The translations under genes were made by a program, and so were the position numbers. From Lysobacter_C viscosus (GTDB lineage Bacteria > Pseudomonadota > Gammaproteobacteria > Xanthomonadales > Xanthomonadaceae), in the NCBI RefSeq assembly GCF_046600715.1, contig NZ_JBJMAV010000010.1, positions 1-64,000 of the forward strand: 64,000 nt of DNA. The letters are read 5' to 3'. The notes under the pieces were generated by a model that saw only the letters and a program-made list of their open reading frames with translations, was not told the DNA's origin and ran no database searches. This document shows positions 44,789-53,807 of the stretch, piece by piece. Position 1 is the first letter of the stretch. Every line of letters begins with the position of its first letter.

Positions 44789-47263
44789 TCAGCGACGGGT
44801 CAAGCGCCAGCAGCGGTGGATGCGCGGATTGCGCTCGAAATCGACCGGGATGGTGGCCGCCGAGATGTCCTCGACATGCGCGAACTCCGACACCGCAGCC
44901 TCGTCCAGCTTGAAGCGGCGGAAGTTGTTGGAGAAGTACAGCACGCCATCGCGCGCCAGCCTCGCCACCGCCGCGCGCAGCAGCGGCACGTGCGCGGCCT
45001 GGATGTCGAAATCGTTGGCGCGCTTGGAGTTGGAGAACGTGGGCGGATCGCAGAACACCAGGTCGTACTCGGCGCTGTCGGCCTGCAGCCACGCCAGTGC
45101 ATCGGCCTGCACCAGCCGGTGGCGGGCCCCACCGAATCCGTTTTCCTGCAGGTTGTCGGCGCACCACTGCAGATAGGTGGCCGAGAGATCGACCGTGGTC
45201 GTCTGCCGGGCACGGCCGCCGGCGGCATGCACGGTCGCCGCGCCGGTATAGCCGAACAGGTTGAGGAAGCGGGTGTCCTCGGCTTCCTCGGCAATGCGCA
45301 GGCGCAGGGGCCTGTGGTCCAGGAACAGGCCGGTGTCGAGATGGTCGAACAGGTTGACCCGCAGGCGCACGTCGCCCTCGCGCACCACCAGCATGCCCTG
45401 CCCGGTGCGCGCGCCCCCGACGTCGGCGTACTTGCTGCCGCCCTTGCCACGGGCGCGGGTCTTGAGCGCGACGCGCTCGTGCGGCACGCCGAACACGTCG
45501 CGCGCCGCCGACAGCAGCTCGTTGAGGCGACGGCGCTGGTCGGCTTCGGGCACGGTGGCGGGCGCGGCGTACTCCTGCACGTGCAACCACGGGCCGGCCC
45601 CGCTTTCACCCTCGGACGGGTTGTCAGGCTGGTAGACGTCGATGGCCGCGGAGTACTCGGGCAGGTCGGCGTCGTAGGCGCGGAAACAGGTGATGCCCTC
45701 GCGCTGGCGCCAGGCCTTGAGCTTGCGCAGGTTGCGGCGCAGCCGGTTGGCGACCATCTGGGCGCCTTCGCTCAGCGGCGGCGCGGCGTGCTTGCCGGCG
45801 GCGCCGGTGGTGGACTCGGCCCGCGCAGTCGCGATCGGATCGCACACGATCAGCGTGCACTCCAGCGCGCCGTTGAAGACCTGGTAGCGCTTGCCTGCGC
45901 GAAGGCCCGTCGCGCGCGCGAGTTCGCCATCGCCGCACAACAGGCTGGCGCGCCAGTCCGGCACGGCGCGGCGCAGGGCGTCGCCGAGCGCACGGTAGAG
46001 CGCCGGATCGGCGGCGAGGCGCGCGTCGTAGGGCGGGTTGCTGACAACCAGACCGGGGGGGCTGGCGGCGGGCGCGGTTGCGGGTAAGGAGGCCACAGGT
46101 GGCTGCCCCGGTTCGGGGTCCCCGCTCGGATCGGGAACCGGGGACGCCGTCGTGGCCTTCTCTTTCGCTCGCGACCACGGGCTGTCCACGGCCGCGGCGG
46201 GAAGGCTGCCTTCCGGCGTCGCCGGGGTCACGCTTTCGCTGGCATGCGGCTCCCGGGGTCGCGGCGCGTCCGAGGCCGTGTCGTCGTCCGGGCCTTGCAA
46301 TACGGAAGGATCCCCGTGGCTGCCGGCGTGACCGTCGCCGGGCACGTTGCCGGACACCGAGCCCGCATGCAGCGTCCCGATATCCCCCACCTCCCAGTCG
46401 ATGACGCCGGCCAACCCGGCCATCACCGCGTTTTCCTGCGCGGCGCGGATCGCGTGGGGGTCGAGATCGCGACCGGAGAACACCCGGCGCAGCGAGGCCA
46501 TGCCCACGCGCTCGCGGCCACGCGCCCTGGTGACGATCAGGTCCCACGCCGCCTCGTCGAACCCCCGCCACCGCGATGGCAGGCGGTCGGCGTAACGCTG
46601 CAGCCCGGGCGCGACATCCGCGGCCATCAGCGCGCCCTCGATCAACAGCGTGCCGCTGCCGCACATCGGATCCAGCAGCCCGCCGCCCTGCCCGTACACC
46701 TCCAGCCAGCGGCCGCGCATCAGCACGCACGCGGCCAGGGTTTCCTTGAGCGGCGCCTCGCCCTGCTTCTGGCGCCAGCCGCGCCGGTGCAGGGGGCCGC
46801 CGCCGAGGTCGACCGACAGGATCGCCCGGCCCTTGCGCACCACCAGGTTGAGGCGCAGGTCGGGGCTGTCGAGGTCGACATCCGGTCGCGCGCCGCTCGA
46901 AGCGCGCATCACGTCCACCACCGCGTCCTTGACCCGCTGGGCGGCGAAACGCGCATGGGTGATGCCCGTGCCCGATACGTGTGCATCCACCGCCAGCGTG
47001 TGGCCGGCGGCCAGGTGGTCGGGCCACGCCAGCGCGGCGGCACCGGTGTACAGCGCGAGTTCGTCGGCGCATTCGAAATCGGTCAGCGGCCACAGCACGC
47101 GGCTGGCCAGGCGCGAGTGCATCACCGCGCGCTGGGCGTCGACCAGGGTGCCTTCCGCGTTCACGCCGCTGACGGTGGCGGTGGCGCGCGTGCACCCCAG
47201 CGCGATCAGCTCGTCGGCGAGGAGGTATTCGAGGCCTTTGCCGCAGCTTGCGAAGAATTTCAC
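44789..47263 (-). CDS. rlmKL: Bifunctional 23S rRNA methyltransferase RlmKL with a long insert
   Basis: 824 residues from GTG 47263 (KFFASCGKGLEYLLADELIAL); E. coli RlmL has about 700. N-terminal THUMP region, then DPMCGSGTLLIEGAL and, after the insert, VVSNPPYDARLA form the m2G2445 methyltransferase. FLNLFGYTGAATVHAAGGR and DPPTFSNSKRAND near the C-terminus form the m7G2069 unit. Between GDIGTLHAG and GLVVSNPPY, about residues 290-400, lies a Pro/Ser/Ala/Asp-rich low-complexity insert that accounts for the extra length. Confidence 0.92.
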   Translation of the reverse strand: MKFFASCGKGLEYLLADELIALGCTRATATVSGVNAEGTLVDAQRAVMHSRLASRVLWPLTDFECADELALYTGAAALAWPDHLAAGHTLAVDAHVSGTGITHARFAAQRVKDAVVDVMRASSGARPDVDLDSPDLRLNLVVRKGRAILSVDLGGGPLHRRGWRQKQGEAPLKETLAACVLMRGRWLEVYGQGGGLLDPMCGSGTLLIEGALMAADVAPGLQRYADRLPSRWRGFDEAAWDLIVTRARGRERVGMASLRRVFSGRDLDPHAIRAAQENAVMAGLAGVIDWEVGDIGTLHAGSVSGNVPGDGHAGSHGDPSVLQGPDDDTASDAPRPREPHASESVTPATPEGSLPAAAVDSPWSRAKEKATTASPVPDPSGDPEPGQPPVASLPATAPAASPPGLVVSNPPYDARLAADPALYRALGDALRRAVPDWRASLLCGDGELARATGLRAGKRYQVFNGALECTLIVCDPIATARAESTTGAAGKHAAPPLSEGAQMVANRLRRNLRKLKAWRQREGITCFRAYDADLPEYSAAIDVYQPDNPSEGESGAGPWLHVQEYAAPATVPEADQRRRLNELLSAARDVFGVPHERVALKTRARGKGGSKYADVGGARTGQGMLVVREGDVRLRVNLFDHLDTGLFLDHRPLRLRIAEEAEDTRFLNLFGYTGAATVHAAGGRARQTTTVDLSATYLQWCADNLQENGFGGARHRLVQADALAWLQADSAEYDLVFCDPPTFSNSKRANDFDIQAAHVPLLRAAVARLARDGVLYFSNNFRRFKLDEAAVSEFAHVEDISAATIPVDFERNPRIHRCWRLTRR

Positions 47264-47372
47264 TTGGGGCTTCCGGTGGTGGAGCAGTGGTGGTGGTCTG
47301 GATGTGGCTGGAACGGTCGGGTCTTGAGACTCCCCACCTTCCCCTGACCCTGGCGGGGTGGGAGCTGCCCCG

Positions 47373-47897
47373 TCAGAGCCCGGCGAGCAAGGCGGCGAAG
47401 GCATCCGCACTGGCGTCCACGTGGCCGGAAAGGCGATGGCTGTCCGCGACCATCAGCAAACGCGCGTCGCGGCCCCGCGCCCATTCGACGACGTGCTCGG
47501 CGGGAATCAGCTCGTCGTGCCAGCCGTGGATGACCGACGTCGGCACGCGTGCGGCGTCCAGCGGGTGGGCGCGGTCCAGGCGGATCGGCGGCGCCATGAG
47601 GAACAGGGCGGCGACGGGCACCCGCAACGACACCCAGCCGGAAACGAACGCCCCCAGGCTCGAGCCGGCGAGCACCAGCGGTCCGCGCGCGGCGGCAGCG
47701 TGGGCACGTTCAAGCAGGCGTTCACGGCGCGCGGCGACGTCGCCCAGCTCGCTGACCTCGCGCATGGCGTCCAGGTCGGTGTAGTCGGGACGCTCGTGGG
47801 TCCAGCCCATGCGCTGCGCCGCGTCGGCCAACGCGGTGACCTTGGTGGCGTCGGGGCCGCTTTCGAAACCGTGGGAGAGGATGCAGTGTCCGCGCAT
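47373..47897 (-). CDS. YqiA/RBBP9-like alpha/beta hydrolase
   Basis: 174 residues from ATG 47897. CILSHGFESGPDATKVTALAD, then PLVLAGSSLGAFVSGW (nucleophile Ser in GSSLG), VPTSVIHGWHDELIPAE with the Asp, and ADSHRLSGH with the His. It is a small cytosolic esterase-fold protein; the substrate is unknown. It lies between rlmKL and a MOSC gene on the same strand. Confidence 0.8.
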   Translation of the reverse strand: MRGHCILSHGFESGPDATKVTALADAAQRMGWTHERPDYTDLDAMREVSELGDVAARRERLLERAHAAAARGPLVLAGSSLGAFVSGWVSLRVPVAALFLMAPPIRLDRAHPLDAARVPTSVIHGWHDELIPAEHVVEWARGRDARLLMVADSHRLSGHVDASADAFAALLAGL

Positions 47898-47943
47898 GGT
47901 CGACCGGGTGGTGGGTGCCCGGAACCGCGGGCGGAATGGAGGC

Positions 47944-48453
47944 TCAGGCGTCCTGCAGGCCATCCGCGCTGACCGCGTCGCCCAGGCGGATGCCGCCGCC
48001 CTCCAGTACACGCGCACACAAGCCGCCCATCCCGCGCATCGCGTTGTAGCCGCCCGCGCCCAGCGCAGTCTCCATGCGCGAGCACGGGTCGCATGCGTCG
48101 GTGCCTTCCAGCAGCACCTCGCCGATCCGGAACCGCCGGCCTACCAGGGCGACCAGCGGCACGCCCGACACGACCAGGTTGCGGCGCAGCAGGGCCGGCT
48201 CGACACGGTCATGGCCCGACAGGGCCGCGATCGCGGGCAGGTGCTCGGCCTGGATCAGGGTCACGCCGCGCTTGCCACTGCCGCCCCGGTAGCGGTCGCC
48301 GCTCAAGCCGCCGCCGGATTCCGCATCGACCCGGTCGAGCTCGCGCATGGCCACGTCCCGCGCCGGGCGCACGCCGATCCAGTCGACCCGTCCGGGCCGG
48401 GGCAGCGTCGCCATCAGGCGGCCCAGTTCGGAGTCGGCGGGCGGCAGCTTCAC
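47944..48453 (-). CDS. MOSC domain protein
   Basis: 169 residues from GTG 48453, chosen for the CGGAG just upstream; an ATG at 48504 would overlap the start of the divergent gene. VDWIGVRPARDVAMRELDRVDAESGGGLSGDRY, then RGVTLIQAEHLPAIAAL, RNLVVSGVPL and TDACDPCSRMETALG with the conserved Cys of MOSC domains. Related to YiiM and molybdenum cofactor sulphurase tails; probably carries sulphur or molybdopterin chemistry. Confidence 0.85.
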   Translation of the reverse strand: MKLPPADSELGRLMATLPRPGRVDWIGVRPARDVAMRELDRVDAESGGGLSGDRYRGGSGKRGVTLIQAEHLPAIAALSGHDRVEPALLRRNLVVSGVPLVALVGRRFRIGEVLLEGTDACDPCSRMETALGAGGYNAMRGMGGLCARVLEGGGIRLGDAVSADGLQDA

Positions 48454-48502
48454 ACGGGGCTCCGGGCAGGCGGGACGGGGCGCGATGGTAGCATCCGGGC
48501 CC

Positions 48503-49084
48503 ATGCTGCCCGACCTGCCGCCGCCCGCCGTGGACGTGCTTTACGACCCGCTTCCGTACGAATCGCGGCTGGACGCGCGGCCCCTGTCGCAGGTCGACCT
48601 GGTCGTCATCCACTGCACCGAGGTGCCGGACCTGGCACGATCGCGCCGATTCGGCGAGGAGGTGCTCTACCCCGCCTCCGGCACCGGCAACAGCGGCCAC
48701 TACTACGTCGACCGCGACGGCAGCCTGCACCAGTACGTGTCGGCCGACCGCGCCGCCAACCACACGCGCGGCTACAACCCGCGTTCGGTCGGGATCGAGC
48801 TGGTCAACACCGGGCGCTATCCCAACTGGCTGGATTCGCGACACCAGGCCATGCTCGAGCCGTACACCGACGCGCAGATCGCCTCGCTCATCGCGCTGCT
48901 CCAGCGCCTGCGCGCCGAGTTGCCGGGCCTGCGCTTCATCGCGGGGCACGAGGACCTGGACACCACCACGGTGGAAGCCACGGACGACCCCAGCGTGCAA
49001 GTCCACCGAAAGCGCGACCCGGGGCCGCTGTTCCCTTGGCGGCAGGTGCTGGACGCAGTGCCGCTGCAACGCCTGCAGCCCTGA
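48503..49084 (+). CDS. AmpD-like N-acetylmuramoyl-L-alanine amidase
   Basis: 193 residues from ATG 48503. DLVVIHCTEVPDLARSR carries the first zinc His, SGHYYVDRDGSLHQYVSADRAANHTRGYN the second, and VQVHRKRDPGPLFPW the third region with the DPG motif. Amidase_2 fold. No signal peptide, so cytosolic recycling of anhydromuropeptides is likely. E. coli AmpD has 183 residues. Confidence 0.87.
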   Translation: MLPDLPPPAVDVLYDPLPYESRLDARPLSQVDLVVIHCTEVPDLARSRRFGEEVLYPASGTGNSGHYYVDRDGSLHQYVSADRAANHTRGYNPRSVGIELVNTGRYPNWLDSRHQAMLEPYTDAQIASLIALLQRLRAELPGLRFIAGHEDLDTTTVEATDDPSVQVHRKRDPGPLFPWRQVLDAVPLQRLQP

Positions 49085-49150
49085 TCGCGGACCCGGGGCT
49101 GCAGGGGGCGGCCGCTATACTGCGCGGCCCCGCCGCCCTGCCCCGCCCCC

Positions 49151-50083
49151 ATGACGCCACCCCCCTCCGAGCCCGGCCTGCCCCTGCACGAGCCTGTCGT
49201 CCACGAACTGGTCGAACTGCTCTCGCTGGAGCGGCTGGAGGACAACCTGTTCCGGGGCCAGAGCCGCGACATCGGCACCAAGTACGTGTTCGGCGGCCAG
49301 GTGCTGGGACAGGCGCTGTCCGCTGCGCAAGCCACGATGACCACGCCGCGCGGCGCGCATTCGCTGCATGCCTATTTCCTGAAGGCCGGCGACATCGAAG
49401 CGCCGATCGTGTACCAGGTCGACCGCACGCGGGATGGCGGGAGCTTCTCGGTGCGCCGGGTCACCGCGATCCAGCACGGCCAGCCGATCTTCTTCCTGGC
49501 CGCCTCGTTCCAGCGCAGCGAGGGCGGCGGCGAACACCAGCTGTCGATGCCCGAAGTGCCGGGGCCGGAGGACATCGACCCCGCCCCCGCGGTACCCGAC
49601 AAGGTGATGGCCACGTTGCCGGGCAAGGTCCAGCGCTGGCTGTCGCGGCAGGGGCCGTTCGAATTCCGCCACGTCTACCCGCGCGACGAGCTGCGTCCAC
49701 CCAAGCGCCCGCCCTACCAGCAGGTCTGGTTCCGGCTGAGCGAACGCGTGGGCGACGCGCCCGAGCTGCACCGTGCGCTGCTGGCCTACGCCAGCGATTT
49801 CCACCTGCTGGGCACGGCCACGTTCCCGCACGGGATCAGCTACTACCAGCCCGACGTGCAGATGGCGTCGCTGGACCACGCGCTGTGGTTCCACCGCCCG
49901 TTCCGGGCCGATGAATGGCTGCTCTACTCGATCGACAGCCCCAGCGCCCAGGGCGCGCGCGGGCTGGCCCGGGGGCAGATCTACGACCGCCAGGGCCGCC
50001 TGGTGGCCAGCACAGCGCAGGAAGGCCTGATCCGCGTGGTGGACGGCGCCAAGGCGGCCGGCCCCATGCCGGCAAAGGGCTGA
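49151..50083 (+). CDS. tesB: Acyl-CoA thioesterase II
   Basis: 310 residues from ATG 49151. Double hotdog: YVFGGQVLGQALSAAQATM with SLHAYFLKAGDIEAPIVYQV in the first half, YASDFHLLGTATFPHG (catalytic Asp) and SLDHALWFHRPFRADEWLLY with RGLARGQIYDRQGRLVAS (Gln) in the second. Releases free fatty acids from acyl-CoA. Length matches TesB (286) plus a short N-terminal extension. Confidence 0.93.
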   Translation: MTPPPSEPGLPLHEPVVHELVELLSLERLEDNLFRGQSRDIGTKYVFGGQVLGQALSAAQATMTTPRGAHSLHAYFLKAGDIEAPIVYQVDRTRDGGSFSVRRVTAIQHGQPIFFLAASFQRSEGGGEHQLSMPEVPGPEDIDPAPAVPDKVMATLPGKVQRWLSRQGPFEFRHVYPRDELRPPKRPPYQQVWFRLSERVGDAPELHRALLAYASDFHLLGTATFPHGISYYQPDVQMASLDHALWFHRPFRADEWLLYSIDSPSAQGARGLARGQIYDRQGRLVASTAQEGLIRVVDGAKAAGPMPAKG

Positions 50084-50092
50084 GGGCCGCCG

Positions 50093-50920
50093 ATGCGCCA
50101 GGTCTTCAGCAGCCCCCGGCTGGAAAACGTCGAGAAGGTCGCGCGCCTGCTGGAGGACGCCGGCATCGAGGCCCGCATCACCGATGGCCGCTCCTACAAG
50201 GGCAACCGCCGTCGCAACTTCAGCTACGGCGGCGCGGGTGCCGACGCCAAGCCGGCGGTCTGGGTGGTGCGGTCCGACGACCAGATCCGCGCCCGCACGC
50301 TGCTGCGTGACGCCGGGCTGCTTGACTCCACCCGCCCCACCGACAGTTACCTGGCGCCGACGTTCCGCGCAGAGCCGGCGGCGGGTCCGCGCAAGCCGGG
50401 CATCCAGAGCCGCGCGATGCGCATCAAGCTGGTGCTGCTGGGCGGCATTGCCATCGGCGTGGCCTTCATGGTCCACCACATGCTGACCAATCGCCCGCCC
50501 CAGCAGGAGGCCGCGGGGCCGTTCGACGGCAGCATTTCGCCGACGCTGCTGCCGGTGGCCCGGGCGGTGTTCGAGCACGAACTGCCATCGGCGCGGTTGC
50601 CCACGGTGTGCCTGGCCATCGACGGCAAGGATGCGCCGCAGGCGATGCTCGAGGCGCTGTACCGACAGGGGAGGGTGGTCGCGCCGGCGTCGGCGTGCAT
50701 CCGCAACCCCGACGAGGACCGCGGCAGCTACCACCTGGCCAGCGGGCGGGAAGCGCTGATGCTCGACATCGCACGTTTCCGCCCCACCGCACCCGACGCC
50801 GGCGAGGTGGAGTACATCGCGTACCACCACCGCATGTTCGGCGACTACAAGACGCTGCGGGTGCAGCGGGTCGACGGCCGCTGGCAGGTCACCGGGGTCG
50901 TGCGCCACGTCTCCAGCTGA
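50093..50920 (+). CDS. DUF2007 domain membrane protein
   Basis: 275 residues from ATG 50093, ten bases after tesB, so probably one operon. Residues 1-80 (RQVFSSPRLENVEKVARLLEDAGI, WVVRSDDQIRARTLLRDAGL) form a DUF2007 (putative signal-transducing) domain. One membrane helix follows near residue 110 (IKLVLLGGIAIGVAFMVHHML) and then an exported domain ending VQRVDGRWQVTGVVRHV. Xanthomonads carry similar proteins of unknown function. Confidence 0.78.
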   Translation: MRQVFSSPRLENVEKVARLLEDAGIEARITDGRSYKGNRRRNFSYGGAGADAKPAVWVVRSDDQIRARTLLRDAGLLDSTRPTDSYLAPTFRAEPAAGPRKPGIQSRAMRIKLVLLGGIAIGVAFMVHHMLTNRPPQQEAAGPFDGSISPTLLPVARAVFEHELPSARLPTVCLAIDGKDAPQAMLEALYRQGRVVAPASACIRNPDEDRGSYHLASGREALMLDIARFRPTAPDAGEVEYIAYHHRMFGDYKTLRVQRVDGRWQVTGVVRHVSS

Positions 50921-50998
50921 CCGGCGGCGTTCGCGGTCACATCCGCGACGGGCGCCCGTCATTGGCGGCAACATCCGGAGCGTGCCAGGCAGACCACC

Positions 50999-52189
50999 AT
51001 GACAACTCTCCGCTTCCCCGTTGCCGCCGGCGCCCCCGGCGCCCCCGGCGCCCTCACCGATGTCGAGGCGGTCATCAGCCAGCACCTGCCCGCCGCCGCG
51101 CAGGGCGACGCGCGGGCCTACGGCCGGATCGTCGCGGCCTGCCAGAACCCGATCACCGCGATCGCCCTGGCCATCGTGCGCGACGTCCCCGCCAGCCAGG
51201 ACATCGCCCAGGACGCCTTCATCAGCGCATGGCGGCACCTGCAACGGCTGCAGAACCCGTCGAGCTTCCTGCCCTGGCTGCGCCAGATCACCCGCAACCT
51301 CGCCCGCGACCACCTGCGCGCACGGGTGCGTGGCGGCGGGCCGGTTGACGATGCCGAGGGTGTAATCGAAGCGGCCGCCGACCCCGGCCTGGACCCCCTG
51401 CAACAGGCGATGGCGGACGAGCGCCAGGCGATGGCGGTCGAACTCATCTCCGCCCTGCCCGAGGACAGCCGCGAAGTGCTGTTGCTGTACTACCGCGAAG
51501 GCCAGCGATCGCAACAGGTCGCGGCGCTGCTGGGCCTGAGCGACGCGGCCGTCCGCAAGCGGCTTTCGCGGGCGCGGGCGACGGTGCGCGGGGAGCTGCT
51601 GGCACGCTTCGGTGAATTCTCCCGCAGCACCGCACCCTCGGCCGCCTTTGCCAGCGCCGTAACCACCGCGCTGCTGCTGGCCAGCCCGCCGGCAGCCGCC
51701 GCCGGCCTACTGACCGTGGGTGCGGCCGCAGGCGCGAAGACCGCCGGCAAGCTGCTGCTGGGCGCTGCCGGCAGCATCGGCTTCGCGCTGGTCGCGGCGA
51801 TCGCGGGGGTCTACCTGGGCCTGCGCCGCCAGTTGCGGGGCGCCATCGACACGGCGGAACGCCATGCCCTCATTCGCAGCGCGGTGGTGTGCGCCCTGGC
51901 GTCGGTGGGATTCGCTGTCGGCATCACCGTGGTGGCCGCCCGCAGCGACGGCTGGCAGTGGCCGGTGGCGACCACGGCGGTGTTCATGGCGACCGTCCTC
52001 TGGCAGTCGATGGTGGTGCAGCCGCGCGTGCTGCGGCGCCGGCATGCGCACGAGGCCTCGCTGGATCCGTCCGGCGCCGCACGCAGGCGCAGGCGCGAGA
52101 AGGCAATCGCCTGGCTGGGCGCGGTGGTGGGCGTGACCGCGGGCACCGGCGGCCTGGTGGTGGGGCTGATGGCCTCCGGGCGGCTCTGA
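50999..52189 (+). CDS. ECF sigma factor with a C-terminal membrane domain
   Basis: 396 residues from ATG 50999. Region 2: YGRIVAACQNPITAIALAIV, ASQDIAQDAFISAWRHLQRLQ, SSFLPWLRQITRNLARDHLR. Region 4: LPEDSREVLLLYYREGQRSQQVAALLGLSDAAVRKRLSRAR. After residue ~205 come hydrophobic segments (AVTTALLLASPPAAAAGLLTVG, GSIGFALVAAIAGVYLGL, and two more at the end) that should anchor it. No separate anti-sigma gene is adjacent, so the tail may be a built-in regulator. Confidence 0.88.
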   Translation: MTTLRFPVAAGAPGAPGALTDVEAVISQHLPAAAQGDARAYGRIVAACQNPITAIALAIVRDVPASQDIAQDAFISAWRHLQRLQNPSSFLPWLRQITRNLARDHLRARVRGGGPVDDAEGVIEAAADPGLDPLQQAMADERQAMAVELISALPEDSREVLLLYYREGQRSQQVAALLGLSDAAVRKRLSRARATVRGELLARFGEFSRSTAPSAAFASAVTTALLLASPPAAAAGLLTVGAAAGAKTAGKLLLGAAGSIGFALVAAIAGVYLGLRRQLRGAIDTAERHALIRSAVVCALASVGFAVGITVVAARSDGWQWPVATTAVFMATVLWQSMVVQPRVLRRRHAHEASLDPSGAARRRRREKAIAWLGAVVGVTAGTGGLVVGLMASGRL

Positions 52190-52225
52190 CGCAGTCGAAC
52201 CGATTCGACCCACGCCGCCGGCCAG

Positions 52226-52259
52226 AAAAAAAAGACCCGCGCCGGATGCGGCGCGGGTC
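52226..52259 (-). terminator. Intrinsic terminator of the EF-hand gene
   Basis: On the - strand a GACCCGCGCC / GGCGCGGGTC stem is followed by T8 (the A8 at 52226-52233). It lies just after the EF-hand gene's stop. The + strand sigma gene ends 36 bases before it but would see no U tract. Confidence 0.8.
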
Positions 52260-52281
52260 GGGTCAAGCAAAGACTTGGCGG

Positions 52282-52932
52282 TCAGCGGTGCGTACGGTGC
52301 TGGAGGTCCGTCGCGACCAGGTAGCCGTCGCGGTCCTCGTCCATGAAGGCGAACATCCTGGCAATGCGCGGCAGGCCGGTCTCCACTTCAGCGCGGCTCA
52401 GGCGTCCATCGCCGTCTGCGTCGGCAGCGGCGAATTTCTGCTGCATGCGCTCGCTGTGGCGGGCCTGCATTTCGGCGCGGTGTACCTGCGCGGACGCCAT
52501 GAGTTCGCTGCGGACCAGGTAGCCGTCCTGGTTGCGGTCGGCCGCGTCGAAGCGCGCCGCGAGGCGTTCGTTGCCGGCCGCTTCCAGCTTGCTGATGCGT
52601 CCATCGCCATCGGCGTCGAGCTTGAGCACCTGGCCCATGCCGCCACCGCGGTATCCGCCATGGCCGCGCGCATGTCCACGCTTCTTCCACTGCGGGCGCT
52701 CGCTGGCGTCGATGCGGCCGTCGCCGTTCGCGTCCATGGTGTCGAAACGGGCGGCCAAGCGCGGGTGCGCCGCCGCCTCTGCGCGGTCGATCGCGCCATC
52801 GCCATTGCTGTCGATCCTGGCAATGGGGTGCCCCCGCTCGGACTTGCCGCCCGGGACGTCGTGCGGCGCGGCCACGGCCACGCCCGCCAGTGCGGCGGCA
52901 ATGGCCGCGGTCAGGAAGGTGTAACGGTTCAT
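52282..52932 (-). CDS. Exported EF-hand calcium-binding protein
   Basis: 216 residues from ATG 52932. Signal peptide 1-22 (YTFLTAAIAAALAGVAVAA). Six EF-hand-like loops: DSNGDGAIDRAE, DANGDGRIDASE, DADGDGRISKLE, DRNQDGYLVRSE, DADGDGRLSRAE, DEDRDGYLVATD. Position 12 departs from Glu in the last loop. Probably a periplasmic Ca2+ buffer or sensor; length is that of bacterial calmodulin-like EF-hand proteins. Confidence 0.9.
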   Translation of the reverse strand: MNRYTFLTAAIAAALAGVAVAAPHDVPGGKSERGHPIARIDSNGDGAIDRAEAAAHPRLAARFDTMDANGDGRIDASERPQWKKRGHARGHGGYRGGGMGQVLKLDADGDGRISKLEAAGNERLAARFDAADRNQDGYLVRSELMASAQVHRAEMQARHSERMQQKFAAADADGDGRLSRAEVETGLPRIARMFAFMDEDRDGYLVATDLQHRTHR

Positions 52933-53069
52933 GCACGTCTCCGAGGGGGCGCGGCGTTGCGCCATTGCAGGGGAAACGTCCGCCGCGCGCCGGGGTTGAC
53001 CGGGGCGGGATCATGTTCAGCCCGCAGCCGGCGCATGGCAGCGCCCCGCGCGGGCGCTATGCTCCGGGC

Positions 53070-53807
53070 ATGGGCAACACGCCGGACACAGAAGAGCTGC
53101 GCCTGTTCCATACCGGCGAGCATCCGTGCGGCTACTGGCCGGAGCGGCAGGCCCGCGACCTGGTCCTCGATCCGCGCGACCCGCGCCTCCCGCAGTGGTA
53201 CCCGCAGGCACTGGAATGGGGGTTCCGCCGCTCGGGCGACATCGTCTACCGCCCGCACTGCCGCCGGTGCCGTGCGTGCACCGCAGTGCGGATCCCGGTT
53301 GAGCGCTTCAGGCCCGACCGTGCGCAGCGGCGCTGCCTGGCTCGCAACCGGGGCGTATCCATGCGCGTGCAGCAGCCGGTACGCGGCGATGAACACCTGG
53401 CGCTCTATCGCCGTTACCTGGCCGCGCGGCATGCCGGCGGAGGCATGGACGGGCACGGCGCGGTGGAGTTCGAGCAGTTCCTGATCGGCAGCTGGAGCGA
53501 CAGCCGCTTCCTGGAGCTGCGCGAGGACGGGCGCCTGCTGGCCGTGGCGGTCACCGACCGGGCCGAGTCGGCACTGTCGGCGGTCTATACCTTCTTCGAC
53601 CCGGACCCGGCGCTGGCACCGCGCGGGCTGGGAACGCTGGCGATCCTGCTGCAGATCCAATGGGCCCGGCGCGAGGACCTGGCGCACCTCTACCTGGGCT
53701 ACTGGATCGACGGGCACGGCAAGATGGACTACAAGCGCCGCTTCCGGCCGCTGGAACGGTTCGACGGTCGCAACTGGCGCGATTTCGACGAGGCACACTC
53801 GCCATGA
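53070..53807 (+). CDS. bpt: Aspartate/glutamate leucyltransferase
   Basis: 245 residues from ATG 53070. N-terminal CGYWPERQARDLVLDPRDPRLPQWYPQALEWGFRRSGDIVYRPHCRRCRACTAVRIPV has the ATE/Bpt cysteine pattern (Cys, then CxxCxxC). The C-terminal GTLAILLQIQWARREDLAHLYLGYWIDGHGKMDYKRRF is the transferase domain ending in Y-K-x-x-F-x-P. It attaches Leu to N-terminal Asp or Glu for ClpS/ClpAP degradation. Confidence 0.92.
   Translation: MGNTPDTEELRLFHTGEHPCGYWPERQARDLVLDPRDPRLPQWYPQALEWGFRRSGDIVYRPHCRRCRACTAVRIPVERFRPDRAQRRCLARNRGVSMRVQQPVRGDEHLALYRRYLAARHAGGGMDGHGAVEFEQFLIGSWSDSRFLELREDGRLLAVAVTDRAESALSAVYTFFDPDPALAPRGLGTLAILLQIQWARREDLAHLYLGYWIDGHGKMDYKRRFRPLERFDGRNWRDFDEAHSP

Noticed and set aside
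47809..49914. 701-residue + strand frame, and a 799-residue - strand frame at 49115-51514
   Set aside because: Both overlap well-identified genes (MOSC, amidase, tesB, DUF2007, sigma factor) in other frames and show no domain.
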